In this document: piece by piece, positions 1 to 7,870 of the stretch
Layout: each line of letters opens with the position of its first letter
Position numbering within the stretch: position 1 is the stretch's first letter
Assembly (NCBI GenBank): GCA_019239895.1
Contig: JAFAZH010000015.1
Location: forward strand, 62,001-126,000
Reading direction: 5' to 3'
Length of the DNA stretch: 64,000 nucleotides
Source: Abditibacteriaceae bacterium
GTDB lineage: Bacteria; Armatimonadota; Abditibacteriia; Abditibacteriales; Abditibacteriaceae
Translations under genes and position numbers: made by a program
The notes under the pieces: generated by a model
Seen by the model: the letters and a program-made list of their open reading frames with translations, nothing else
Databases searched by the model: none
Told to the model about the DNA's origin: nothing

Positions 1-54
1 AGATGAAGATCATGGACAAATTCAATATGTTTGCGAAGTGAAGGAGCGGAGATT

Positions 55-1140
55 ATGCGCAAATTTACCCATGCAGTGTTACTGTTGCTGACAACCACAG
101 CCTGCATAATCCCCGTCAGTTCAGCCCCAGTTAGCCCTAAGTCACAGCCTAAGCCACAACCAACTATGCCTCGACAAAATAAGCCCACTCAGCCAGACAT
201 CATAGAAGTTGTATCTTCTGGCAACAAGGTCAAATTGGCTGATTACTTAATGCCAGAACACCCTTCGGTCTTCCTGTTTTTCAAAGCCAGCAGTACCCTC
301 GAACGCTCTTTTGTAACGAAGTTGCAGCAGGATATTCATGGCACAGTCGGCTTTTTCGGAGTGCAGCTAAAAACCGGTAATGAGCCAGTCGCCAAACAAT
401 ATGATATTCAAGAAACGCCGACCGCCATTATTTATGACCGGCGCGGGCGCATGGTGGGACGTAGTAGCGATGCCGATGAAATTGCGACCCTTGTGCAACA
501 AGCAGCGCGGGTGATGCGGATTGACTGGGCTGAAGAGGGTGATCCACGCCTGGATGCAGCGCGGGAAATGATGGGCGGGCAAAAGCAGATTCCCGGCATC
601 TTGCGCACTATGACCTTGCAGCCGGAATATCTGCAAGGCTTTATCATGCTCTCGATGAAGGCACAGTTTACCGATGGCTTTCTGGATCGCCGCACCAAGG
701 AAATGATCGCCACCTATGTTTCGGCCCTGAACAAATGTAAATACTGACTGGGTTCGCACGCGCATAACTTGCAGTTGCAAGGTCAAAACTCCCAGGATGT
801 GGATGCCGTCGCCACCCTTAACCTTAAGCAGTCTAAAATTAGCCCCAAAGAGCAGGCCCTGCTCGATTACGTCAAGGTGCTGACCCTCGAACCATACAAG
901 GTGCATGATGGAAATGTAGAAAAGCTGCGCCTGGTTGGATGGAAGGATGAGCAGATTTTTGAAGCGTCCTTCATTACTTCTCTTTTTGCCTTTACCAATC
1001 GCATGGCCGATTCTTACGGCCTCGATTACCCAACTGGCGGCTGGATGCCACCCAACTTGCGCTTGCCAGAGCCAGGGAGCAACACCCCACCTTCAACAAC
1101 AGCCACCTCAACACCACAATCAGAACCAAACGAACATTAA
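55..1140 (+). CDS. Secreted thioredoxin-like/AhpD-like selenoprotein (in-frame UGA at 745-747)
   Basis: Read through TGA 745-747 this is a 361-residue protein. ATG 55 is chosen because AAGGAG lies just upstream (42-47). Residues 1-24 look like a signal peptide. Residues about 50-155 resemble a thioredoxin fold with the cis-Pro loop (ETPTAII, P122), but the CxxC position reads KASSTLE, so no disulfide site is visible. Residues about 165-345 match the AhpD/CMD peroxidase-related fold: E216, C228, U231 and H235 have the same spacing as Glu118, Cys130, Cys133 and His137 of Mycobacterium tuberculosis AhpD, so Sec would replace the reactive second Cys. The sequence after the TGA stays in frame and keeps family features (LDYVKVLT, NRMADSYGL). 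A SECIS-like hairpin follows at 748-795. Inferred role: thiol or selenol peroxidase activity in the envelope. A nonsense mutation is the alternative, but it is unlikely because 2226-2813 has a TGA at the same site. Confidence 0.88.
748..795 (+). promoter_or_regulatory. Candidate bacterial SECIS element of the first selenoprotein gene
   Basis: Directly after the TGA, CTGGG (748-752) can pair with CCCAG (791-795). The inner stem CTTGC (768-772) pairs with GCAAG (777-781) and closes an AGUU loop (773-776). The loop G lies 27 nt after the TGA, within the 16-37 nt window described for bacterial SECIS elements, which need a G near the start of the apical loop. The hairpin lies inside the coding frame, as expected for bacteria. 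Not folded by software. Confidence 0.7.
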
Positions 1141-1943
1141 GAGCCGCTAACAAATTAAAGTTATGCGCGAGCAGAGGAGTATGTCATGCTCAGCGCAGCG
1201 TTAGCGGAGTCGAAGCATCTGGTGCTAGTGTCCATAGCGGAGTAGCTAAACCCATTACCCTACGCCCCCGCAGAGTAGATGCTTCGCTCTGCTCAGCATG
1301 ACAAACTATCCTGCTTACCTTTTTATTTATTTTGTCAAACCCTCTAAGTTGCTGGCGATGTTTAAGATTTCGCAGGACAGGGTATAATGAAGGTGTAGCC
1401 CAACGCAGTTCTGATGAGAAGGATCAGCTTTCTCGTTAAGCGAATCTTCCGACACTGCATGGCACATCAACCAACAGGCGTTCTTCTCGCCCCCGTCAGA
1501 CCGCTGCTCCAAGGAGCAGTCCGCAGGTTGCAGTTGCAATCTGTTGAGGCGTTAGCCTTTACAATTTGGAATGACAGAATGCACTACAGGTATTGCTCTT
1601 GCGTAAAGCGCAGCAATCTCTTACTGCCAACTCCTCATTTCATTACCCGGCTAACGACCTATTTTAGATTCACCAAGTGTCACACCAGCACAAACTTCAT
1701 ACCTTAGCTCATCACGGTGGCACGCTACTGCCTGGCAAAGCATGTCTGCCAATGGTGAGAACCGTGCAGCGCGGCCACTTTTCTGAAACGCTGCATGATT
1801 ATGCTGTCACCTCTGGGGGACGGGGTTGGAACCACAGTTCCTCCATCAAGGGGTACACGGCACAGCTTGAAGTCAGCCGGGGGATGCTTGGCTGCCGTAA
1901 GCTCCATTGCTGATGGAGTCATTCCATTTAAAAGGGCACTCTG
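1141..1943. other. 803-bp stretch without a recognised gene
   Basis: It begins with an inverted repeat (1184-1302). The remaining 640 bp has short open frames on both strands, none with a recognisable domain or convincing ribosome site. A TATAAT box at 1383-1388 has no good -35 partner. CTGAT/ATCAG and CTCCAT/ATGGAG (1902-1907/1913-1918) can form hairpins. The stretch could hold a non-coding RNA, a long leader for the coiled-coil/selenoprotein operon, or decayed DNA. No tRNA-Sec, SRP, tmRNA, RNase P or known riboswitch signature was recognised. Confidence 0.5.
1184..1302. repeat. Inverted repeat, family A copy 1
   Basis: GTCATGCTCAGCGCAGCG at the left is answered by GAAGC-complementary sequence ending CTGCTCAGCATGAC at the right. 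The arms are imperfect, with an insertion in the left arm. It is related to copies near 4611, 23333, 28001, 47881 and 51803. Confidence 0.8.
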
Positions 1944-2201
1944 ATGACGAACGACGAAGTCTTAGCAAACCAGCAAAACATTCTCGACAACCAGGCTGCT
2001 ATTCTCAAGAACCAGGAGCAGATTGAAGCCAATCAAGCCAAGTTAGAGAAGTTGTTAGCGAACCAGCAAACCATCATTGACAACCAGACCAAGATTCAGA
2101 CGAATCAGGACAAGTTAGACGAACTGCTGAATAACCAGGAAACGATTCAAGCCAATCAGCAGAAGATTCTCGACAACCAGGAGCGCATTTTGGGCAAGTA
2201 A
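1944..2201 (+). CDS. Small Asn-Gln-repeat coiled-coil protein
   Basis: 85 residues built almost entirely from heptads of the form NQxxIxx or NQxKLxx, for example NQQNILD, NQAAILK, NQTKIQT and NQERILG. Hydrophobic residues and Asn alternate as in a coiled coil with polar core layers, which usually favours a defined parallel oligomer. There are no Cys residues, no signal peptide and no membrane segment, so it should be a soluble rod. AAGGGC lies upstream of ATG 1944. The stop is 24 bp before the second selenoprotein gene, so the two are probably co-transcribed. I do not recognise a named family. A role as partner or scaffold for the seleno-peroxidase is inference from position only. Confidence 0.75.
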   Translation: MTNDEVLANQQNILDNQAAILKNQEQIEANQAKLEKLLANQQTIIDNQTKIQTNQDKLDELLNNQETIQANQQKILDNQERILGK

Positions 2202-2225
2202 TAGCCCGCTCGGAGCAATATTACT

Positions 2226-2813
2226 ATGGCATGGATTAAAACAATTCCCATTGCAGAAGCCGATGAGCGTTTGCAGCAATTACTGGCGGCGCAGCAACAA
2301 CTTTATCCGCAGGAATACGGCGCACCAGTAGCCAGCGTGGATGCTCCGGCGAAGCGTGACTTGCCGGGCATTGTGGCCTCGCACACCTTACTGCCCGACG
2401 CGCTCTACCACGCGTTTTCAACCTTCGGCGTGCTGATGTCGCCCGATCTGCCGCTCGAACGTCGGCAGCACGAAATGATTGCCACGATGGTATCGGTCAC
2501 TAACCGTTGCCATTACTGAATTGAGTCCCACGCAGAGTTTCTGCGTCGCGTGACATTAGACGATGATTTGATTGTGGCCCTGCGCCGTGACTACAAGACG
2601 GCACCCATTACCGATCCAGAGCGGGTCATGCTCGATTACGTGGTGAAGCTGACCAAAGATGCGACACAGGTTTCGCGTCACGATCATGAGGTGCTGCATG
2701 GCGTAGGCTATGATGACAAAGCTATTTTGCAAATTACGCTCATCGCGTCCTGGTTTAACTACATTAACCGTGTGGCCGACGCACTGGGCATAGGACGTGA
2801 TGATTATGATTGA
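2226..2813 (+). CDS. AhpD-like peroxidase-related selenoprotein (in-frame UGA at 2517-2519)
   Basis: Read through TGA 2517-2519 this gives 195 residues, the usual length of peroxidase-related (TIGR01926-like) AhpD proteins. E83, C95, U98 and H102 reproduce the AhpD catalytic spacing, and Sec takes the place of the reactive Cys of CxxC (RCHY-U-IESHA). The downstream half keeps family landmarks: [12 protein letters not shown], then a GYDD segment, and [10 protein letters not shown] near the end. No signal peptide is seen, so the protein should be cytoplasmic. The final stop is also TGA (2811-2813), but no comparable hairpin follows it. The pseudopilin gene begins 14 bp later. Reaction inferred: reduction of peroxides or disulfides with a thioredoxin-type donor. 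Confidence 0.9.
2525..2554 (+). promoter_or_regulatory. Candidate bacterial SECIS element of the second selenoprotein gene
   Basis: ACGCAGA (2530-2536) and TCTGCGT (2540-2546) form a perfect 7-bp stem around GUU; if the last A-U pair opens, the tip reads AGUUU. GUC (2525-2527) may pair with GAC (2552-2554) below it. The loop G is 18 nt after the TGA, inside the distance range of known bacterial SECIS elements, and the AGUU tip is the same as in the first gene. An alternative pairing CACGC/GCGTG (2529-2533/2548-2552) competes. Confidence 0.75.
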
Positions 2814-2827
2814 CAAGGAGATAAGGA

Positions 2828-3544
2828 ATGAAAGATAATACACACCCGTCGGAGAGACTTGGCAGAGCGCGACGAGGCAACACGCCAGGATTTACGCTTA
2901 TTGAACTTTTAGTGGTTATTGCCATTATAGGAATTCTGGCAGCGATTCTCTTCCCCGTCTTTTCGCGGGCACGGGAAGCGGCCAAGCGCACAACCTGTGT
3001 CTCAAACGTTAAGCAGTTGGGCACGGCCATGTTGATGTATGTTTCAGATAACGACCACCACTTCCCGCCACGCCCGGCTGATCCTCCGGCGGGGGGCAGC
3101 TACCCATGCAAACCCTGCCGTACCGATGGGGGCCTCTGGAAGACGCAGGTGCAGCCCTACATTAAAAATACCCAGATTTTCGTGTGCCCCAGTGATGTAG
3201 GTGTTCCGGCTTCTTTCGCGGCTGACCCCTTCAATACCACAACGCCGCAACCAGAATCTATAGCACAACTCTATGGCAGCAGTTACTGCGTGAACGTGGT
3301 TGTGGAAAGATTAAAGCACGAAGCGGCTATTCAACTGCCCGCTGAGACTTACATGGGCGCAGAAATCTTCCCCTGGCACCCGGCTAATGGCGCGACTTAC
3401 GTGGCCGCTAAAAGTGATGCACAGGTGCGAGTCGCTTATTACTGTGACGGCCATGCGAAGATTGCTTCGGAAAAAGGGATCGCCGCGCAGTGCGTACCAG
3501 TCCCATCGCTGCCCACGGATACTGGATATGTATCCGTGCCATAA
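2828..3544 (+). CDS. Type II pseudopilin-like protein with prepilin cleavage motif
   Basis: 238 residues. The N-terminus is a class III prepilin signal: a basic leader, then G21 | FTLIE with the conserved Glu at +5 and a hydrophobic helix (about 22-44). [16 protein letters not shown] then leads to the pseudopilin globular domain, a style very common in Armatimonadota and Planctomycetes. The C-terminal part has [11 protein letters not shown], like the DG end motif of DUF1559-type proteins. It should be processed by a prepilin peptidase and reside in the inner membrane/periplasm. ATG 2828 has AAGGAG upstream. Position between the seleno-peroxidase and the lipoprotein gene suggests co-transcription; a functional link is not proven. 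Confidence 0.85.
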   Translation: MKDNTHPSERLGRARRGNTPGFTLIELLVVIAIIGILAAILFPVFSRAREAAKRTTCVSNVKQLGTAMLMYVSDNDHHFPPRPADPPAGGSYPCKPCRTDGGLWKTQVQPYIKNTQIFVCPSDVGVPASFAADPFNTTTPQPESIAQLYGSSYCVNVVVERLKHEAAIQLPAETYMGAEIFPWHPANGATYVAAKSDAQVRVAYYCDGHAKIASEKGIAAQCVPVPSLPTDTGYVSVP

Positions 3545-3556
3545 CGGAGAGAAAAG

Positions 3557-3928
3557 ATGCGTCTCTTAATGCGTTTAACATCGGCTGTTTTGATTCTCTT
3601 TGTTTCGATTATGCTCGTGGGGTGTTCGCAGCAGCAAAGCACTCTCTTAGGTAAACAAACTGGCAGGAAAACACAGCACTCCATCGCCGAAGTGCAGCAC
3701 TTAAAACTGGCCACACCGGTGAGTATCCAGGGCACAATGGTGGAGAAGTGTCCAGTGGCGGGATGTTGGTTTAAGCTCCACGACCAGACGGGCATTATTA
3801 AAGTGGATACCAAAGCGGCTGGCTTTACTGTCACCGAAGTTCCGCTTCAAACATCCATGACTGTAACCGGTAAAGTGGTCAGCAACGGATCAGATAAAAT
3901 GATTCAGGCCACCAGTTTGACTTACTAA
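3557..3928 (+). CDS. Lipoprotein with OB-like fold and CPVAGCW motif
   Basis: 123 residues. The signal peptide ends in a clear lipobox LVGC (C23), so it is a membrane-anchored lipoprotein. Residues about 48-122 have the alternating pattern of a small beta barrel, with C65-P-V-A-G-C70-W in the first half, similar to DUF4920-type domains (CxxxGCW). The two Cys could form a disulfide or bind metal or heme. The start is 12 bp after the pseudopilin gene and its stop overlaps the next ATG (TAATG), so translation is coupled to the FMN-binding-like gene. Function not known; envelope redox or metal handling is inferred from neighbours. Confidence 0.75.
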   Translation: MRLLMRLTSAVLILFVSIMLVGCSQQQSTLLGKQTGRKTQHSIAEVQHLKLATPVSIQGTMVEKCPVAGCWFKLHDQTGIIKVDTKAAGFTVTEVPLQTSMTVTGKVVSNGSDKMIQATSLTY

Positions 3929-4569
3929 TGGCCAAGACGCAGCGTAAATTCTGGTACGTCGGCGTTGGTCTGCTTTTAAGCACGGCCTTGCTGGTGCAAT
4001 GGCGAAGCGCCTCCCGTGTCCCCCTCACGGACTTTCGGGTGCTGCCGCTTCGCCATCACATTGAAGGGGCGTCGCTGTGCCCGTGGCGACAACCAGAAGC
4101 TGACCTTCATGCGTTTTTCCCAACTGCCACTCGCTATGATACACAATCACCCATCTTGAGTAGCTTACTCGTTGACATAAAGGAAAGATTGGGGCGATGG
4201 CTGACTCCCGATGAAAACCCGTTGTACTTGCATCGCGTCTATCGAAATCAGCAACCTTTAGGCACGATTCTGGTGCGGCGGGTTAAAGGTGAGTATGGCG
4301 CGATTGAAGTTGTCCTGGCGGTTGATGAACAGGGCAAAGTACGTGGCCTCAAATTGCAACGGTTACGCGAACCGGAGCCTATCGCTCAAACGTTGAGATC
4401 CCCCCACTGGTTGGCAGCTTTTGAAGGTCAAACAGCCGATAGCCATTGGCGTTTAGGCGAAGCGGTGCCGGAAGTGCGTGCGGCGGCTCAACCATCGGCG
4501 CAAGCCATCGTCGAAGGCGTGCGCAGTTCGCTCATATTGTTAGATGTAATTCGTCATAACAAGACGTAA
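3928..4569 (+). CDS. Membrane-anchored FMN-binding-like protein
   Basis: 213 residues with one N-terminal membrane anchor (about 9-26) and an extracytoplasmic domain. LCPWRQPEADL follows at about 51-61, another Cys-Pro motif. The C-terminal half (GAIEVVLAVDEQGKVRGLKLQRL, then a helix rich in Ala and Val after PSAQAIVEGV) resembles the layout of FMN-binding domains, but the usual SGAT flavinylation motif is absent, replaced near PSAQ. The family match is therefore tentative. It overlaps the lipoprotein stop by one base and precedes an ABC exporter operon. Confidence 0.6.
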   Translation: MAKTQRKFWYVGVGLLLSTALLVQWRSASRVPLTDFRVLPLRHHIEGASLCPWRQPEADLHAFFPTATRYDTQSPILSSLLVDIKERLGRWLTPDENPLYLHRVYRNQQPLGTILVRRVKGEYGAIEVVLAVDEQGKVRGLKLQRLREPEPIAQTLRSPHWLAAFEGQTADSHWRLGEAVPEVRAAAQPSAQAIVEGVRSSLILLDVIRHNKT

Positions 4570-4610
4570 TTGGAAGAGCATCCGATAACTAAAAATCAGC
4601 ATAATCTGGA

Positions 4611-4722
4611 AGTTTGTCATGCTGAGCGCAGCGAAGAATCTGGTAGTAGTCCCCATAGAATTTGAACCAAGGCTGTATGGACACTGGTAGTAGATTCTTC
4701 GCTGCGCTCAGCATGACAAACT
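4611..4722. repeat. Perfect 31-bp inverted repeat, family A copy 2
   Basis: Arms 4611-4641 and 4692-4722 are exact reverse complements (start AGTTTGTCATGCTGAGCG) with a 50-bp spacer that contains its own GGTAGTAG direct repeat. It lies between the FMN-binding-like gene and the ABC permease, so it could act as a transcript-end hairpin or processing site. Confidence 0.9.
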
Positions 4723-4793
4723 CTTATGCCATATATGATCTATTCTGTTCTTGTGGCAGAACGTAAGCCCATTCTCTGAATTCCATTCAAACC

Positions 4794-5966
4794 ATGCTGC
4801 TTCTCGCTCTACGCAATCTCACCCGTCGTCCGCTCCGCAATGCACTGACGCTTTCTGGATTAGCGGTGGCGGTCGCTGTTTTGGCTTGCCTATCAGCTTT
4901 CGGGCAGGGCTATCGGAGCCAATTGGGGAGTGAATTAGACCGCATGGGAATGCAGGTTATGCTGGTACCGTTGGGCTGCCCTTACGATGCGGCGGCACGG
5001 GTGCTAAAAGGCAAGACCTTAGACAACTCCCTACCCGCTTCTGCCTTAACATTAGCGCAACATGATCCGGCAGTAGCGGTGGCAGCCCCGCTTTTAATGG
5101 TGGCGCTGCCGCGTCCCAGCGAGGGCCGCACCGATATGTGGGTGGGGCTTGACCGTGCAGCCTTGCCACTTAAACCGTGGTGGCGCATGAAAAGCCATGT
5201 CACGCCTGGCTCTAATTGGTTCCCCAGCGACGATTCGGTGATCTTGGGAGCCGAAGCCGCCGTTACCGAAGCGCGAGAACCTGGCGACAAGTTTTACAGC
5301 CCGGAGACGGGGCAAACGTTGCGAGTGGCAGGCGTTTTAGAGCGTAGCGGCACCAGCGACGACAGCTTGTTCTTCGTGCCTTTAGCGACGGCTCAAAAGA
5401 TGTTCCATCAACCGGGACGCCTCACCGCGATTGCTCTGCGCCTGCGTGATCCGGCCTTAATTAGCGAGGCCACCACACGCCTGCAACGCATCCCCGGCGC
5501 ACAAGTGGTGACGCTAACCGAGATGATGGGCACATTTCTCAACTTGGTGGGTTCGGTTCGCACCCTACTCTTAGCGATTGCCGTCTTAGCCGTGACTATC
5601 AGCACCTTGAGCGTCTTTAATACACTTTTAGCAGCAGTCGTCGAGCGCACCGGGGAATTCTCCATTATGCGCGCTTTGGGTGCCTCACGCTCGCAGGTTT
5701 TTGGTCTTATCACGATTGAGTCGTTGTTACTCACTGGTTTAGGGAGCGCGTGTGGCATGGGGCTGGCTGCTGGCTTAGGCTATGGGTTTGAGAATATTGT
5801 GAAGCAATGGGTGCCCTTTGCTCCGAGTGGCTCATTACTCTCACTCACCTCGTCGGTTATGCTACGCTGCATACTGATTAGCTTTGGTGTCGGCATTGGT
5901 GCTAGCTTATACCCGGCCTGGCAAGCCAGTCGCTTGCATCCAGCCGATGCGGTTAAAATGGACTAA
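4794..5966 (+). CDS. MacB/LolC-type ABC transporter permease (FtsX-like), first subunit
   Basis: 390 residues. An N-terminal membrane helix (about 15-38) is followed by a periplasmic MacB-core domain and three C-terminal helices in an FtsX domain (about 258-385, with FSIMRALGASRSQVFGLI in the cytoplasmic loop typical of the family). After the first helix sits VPLGCPYDAA (C62), shared with the second permease. Such permeases usually move no substrate through the bilayer but drive periplasmic work or lipoprotein/peptide export. The gene is 17 bp before the second permease and in the same operon as the ATPase. Substrate unknown. Confidence 0.88.
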   Translation: MLLLALRNLTRRPLRNALTLSGLAVAVAVLACLSAFGQGYRSQLGSELDRMGMQVMLVPLGCPYDAAARVLKGKTLDNSLPASALTLAQHDPAVAVAAPLLMVALPRPSEGRTDMWVGLDRAALPLKPWWRMKSHVTPGSNWFPSDDSVILGAEAAVTEAREPGDKFYSPETGQTLRVAGVLERSGTSDDSLFFVPLATAQKMFHQPGRLTAIALRLRDPALISEATTRLQRIPGAQVVTLTEMMGTFLNLVGSVRTLLLAIAVLAVTISTLSVFNTLLAAVVERTGEFSIMRALGASRSQVFGLITIESLLLTGLGSACGMGLAAGLGYGFENIVKQWVPFAPSGSLLSLTSSVMLRCILISFGVGIGASLYPAWQASRLHPADAVKMD

Positions 5967-5983
5967 CCTTTACCTCCAATACC

Positions 5984-7165
5984 ATGAATTGGATTTCTCT
6001 TTCGCTTAAAGATTGGCAACGCCGCCCTCTACGCACGGGCATCACCCTGACCGGAGTGGCGATTGCAATTGCGGCTCTCTGGAGTCTGCTCTCCTTTCAG
6101 CGCGGCTATCAGGACGGAATGCAGAGCGAGTTAGACCGCCTGGGAGCGCATATCTTAGTGGTACCTAAAGGCTGTCCGTATGATGCGGCGTCCATTGCTC
6201 TGCATGGGGCCACTTGGCCGTGTTACTTAAAGCAAAGTTATCTAAAACAGGTGGCAACGACACAAGGTGTAGCAACAGCAGCCCCAGCTTTTATGACCGC
6301 TTTTTATGATGCAACGGGCGCGCAGAATGTTTATGTCGGAGTGGATAAAAGCATTCTCGCGCTCAAGCGTGGCTGGCACATCCAGGGACGTTTTCCCCAA
6401 GGACGCGATGAGCTTCTGGTTGGATCAGCCGTGGCCGAGCGCATGAAATGGCATCTAGGCCAACAGGTCAATTTACCGAACGTGCCAGGTCAAGGAGGCC
6501 AGGTCAGTGGCATTCTTGCCCCGACACAAGGCGCGGATGACAGCTTTATTTATATGGGTCTGAATGATGCACAGCACTTGTTCAAGCACCCCAACGAACT
6601 GACGCATATTCTGGTGCGACTCAAAGACCCCGATGATCTGGAAAACACGGTCGCTCAACTGCATGGCTGTAGCGCCGGGCTGGAAATGAACGTGGTGCCT
6701 CTGGCGCATCTGTTTCGCACCATTCAATCATTGGTCAATTCAACGCGTCTCTTGCTGGGCTGCATTGCCCTCATTGCGCTGTTAGTGGCCGGAGCCGGGG
6801 TAAGCAATGCTATCTTGATGACAGTTGTCGAGCGCACCCGCGAGATTGGCATTATGCGCGCCCTGGGTGCATCCCATAGCGATATTTTCCGCATCTTCTG
6901 GCTGCAAACTTTGCAAGTGTGCCTGGTCGGTGGCGGCATCGGTGTGGTGGTGGCTTTTGCCGCTTCACGCACTCTCGAAGCATGGTTGCGCGGGCGTCTG
7001 CCCTTTGCTCCTACGGATACCCTCATTCACTGGGAGTGGTGGATTGCAGACGTTTGTTTAGCCTGTTCCATTATCCTGGGAAGTGCCGCTGGCTTACTCC
7101 CCGCCTGGCGTGCCGCTCGCTTATCGCCCTGCGAAGCGATGCGCGCATCGAGAGGACAGATGTGA
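5984..7165 (+). CDS. MacB/LolC-type ABC transporter permease (FtsX-like), second subunit
   Basis: 393 residues, clearly a paralogue of the preceding gene with the same layout: helix at about 18-37, periplasmic domain, three C-terminal helices with TREIGIMRALGASHSDIF. The GCPYDAA motif is repeated (C64). The pair probably forms a heterodimer that uses the ATPase at 7166-7861. The stop is directly followed by the ATPase ATG with no gap. The conserved Cys-Pro motif beside the predicted membrane boundary is unusual for LolC/MacB and may mark a redox- or metal-related subgroup. Confidence 0.88.
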   Translation: MNWISLSLKDWQRRPLRTGITLTGVAIAIAALWSLLSFQRGYQDGMQSELDRLGAHILVVPKGCPYDAASIALHGATWPCYLKQSYLKQVATTQGVATAAPAFMTAFYDATGAQNVYVGVDKSILALKRGWHIQGRFPQGRDELLVGSAVAERMKWHLGQQVNLPNVPGQGGQVSGILAPTQGADDSFIYMGLNDAQHLFKHPNELTHILVRLKDPDDLENTVAQLHGCSAGLEMNVVPLAHLFRTIQSLVNSTRLLLGCIALIALLVAGAGVSNAILMTVVERTREIGIMRALGASHSDIFRIFWLQTLQVCLVGGGIGVVVAFAASRTLEAWLRGRLPFAPTDTLIHWEWWIADVCLACSIILGSAAGLLPAWRAARLSPCEAMRASRGQM

Positions 7166-7861
7166 ATGCCCTCACCGCCTAAGCCATCGCAAACTTCTCC
7201 CTCTCTGCCAGTTGTCGAAGCAGTTGAACTCACCAAAATTTACCACCGGGGCCGGGAAGAAGTGCGGGCACTCAATGCGGCGACGTTTCGGATCGAACGC
7301 GGCGAGTTCGTGGCTGTGGTTGGCCCCTCCGGTGCTGGCAAATCTACCTTGTTGAACTTATTGGGTTGCATGGACGCCCCTACCTCCGGCACGCTGCGCA
7401 TCACCGGACAAGAGGTGCAGGGTTTATCCGACCAGCAGCGCACGCGCCTGCGGCGGGAGCAAATTGGCTTTGTGTTCCAGCACTTCGGCCTGATGCCCAC
7501 CCTCACTGTGGCCGAAAACATTGCACTCCCGACCCTCTTTGCCCGTCGCCGCCTGGCCCAGCGGGTAGATGAACTGCTTGAGCAGGTAGCCCTCAGCCAT
7601 CGGCGTAATCATCGTCCACATGAACTTTCCGGCGGCGAGATGCAGCGCGTCGCCATTGCCCGTGCTCTGGTGAATAATCCTCAAATGCTTTTAGCCGACG
7701 AGCCAACGGGAAACCTTGACACCGCCACAGGCGACACCATCATCTCCCTGTTCCAGCAACTCCATCAAGCCGGTTTAACTGTTGTAGTAGTCACGCACAA
7801 CACACCTCTGGCCTCGGCTACACAACGCCAACTGACGCTACGCGACGGGCGAGTGGATTAG
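7166..7861 (+). CDS. MacB/LolD-type ABC transporter ATPase
   Basis: 231 residues, the usual LolD length. Walker A GPSGAGKST (53-61), Q-loop near FVFQHFGLMP, signature LSGGE (154-158), Walker B LLADEPTGNLD (175-185) and the H-loop VVTHN are all present, so it should be active. It hydrolyses ATP to drive the two FtsX-like permeases. Its start abuts the previous stop. A 48-bp inverted repeat follows only 9 bp after the stop and could stop transcription. Confidence 0.95.
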   Translation: MPSPPKPSQTSPSLPVVEAVELTKIYHRGREEVRALNAATFRIERGEFVAVVGPSGAGKSTLLNLLGCMDAPTSGTLRITGQEVQGLSDQQRTRLRREQIGFVFQHFGLMPTLTVAENIALPTLFARRRLAQRVDELLEQVALSHRRNHRPHELSGGEMQRVAIARALVNNPQMLLADEPTGNLDTATGDTIISLFQQLHQAGLTVVVVTHNTPLASATQRQLTLRDGRVD

Positions 7862-7870
7862 CCCTCAACC

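Noticed and set aside
367..906. Minus-strand frame of 179 residues opposite the first selenoprotein
   Set aside because: It is a shadow of a strongly coding plus strand and has no recognisable domain.
1409..1445. Hammerhead-like CTGATGAG followed by a GAGAA/TTCTC stem
   Set aside because: The required GAAA after stem II and the rest of the core are missing.
1304..1943. tRNA-Sec (selC) in the gap near the selenoprotein genes
   Set aside because: No acceptor stem with a TTCGA-type arm and TCA anticodon loop could be put together on either strand by eye.
745..2519. The two TGA codons as simple stop codons or pseudogene mutations
   Set aside because: Both fall on the same catalytic Cys position, the frame and family sequence continue after both, and both have a SECIS-like hairpin.
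4611..4722. CRISPR array or transposon ends at the inverted repeats
   Set aside because: There are only two arms per element, no regular spacers, no target-site duplication and no coding sequence between the arms.
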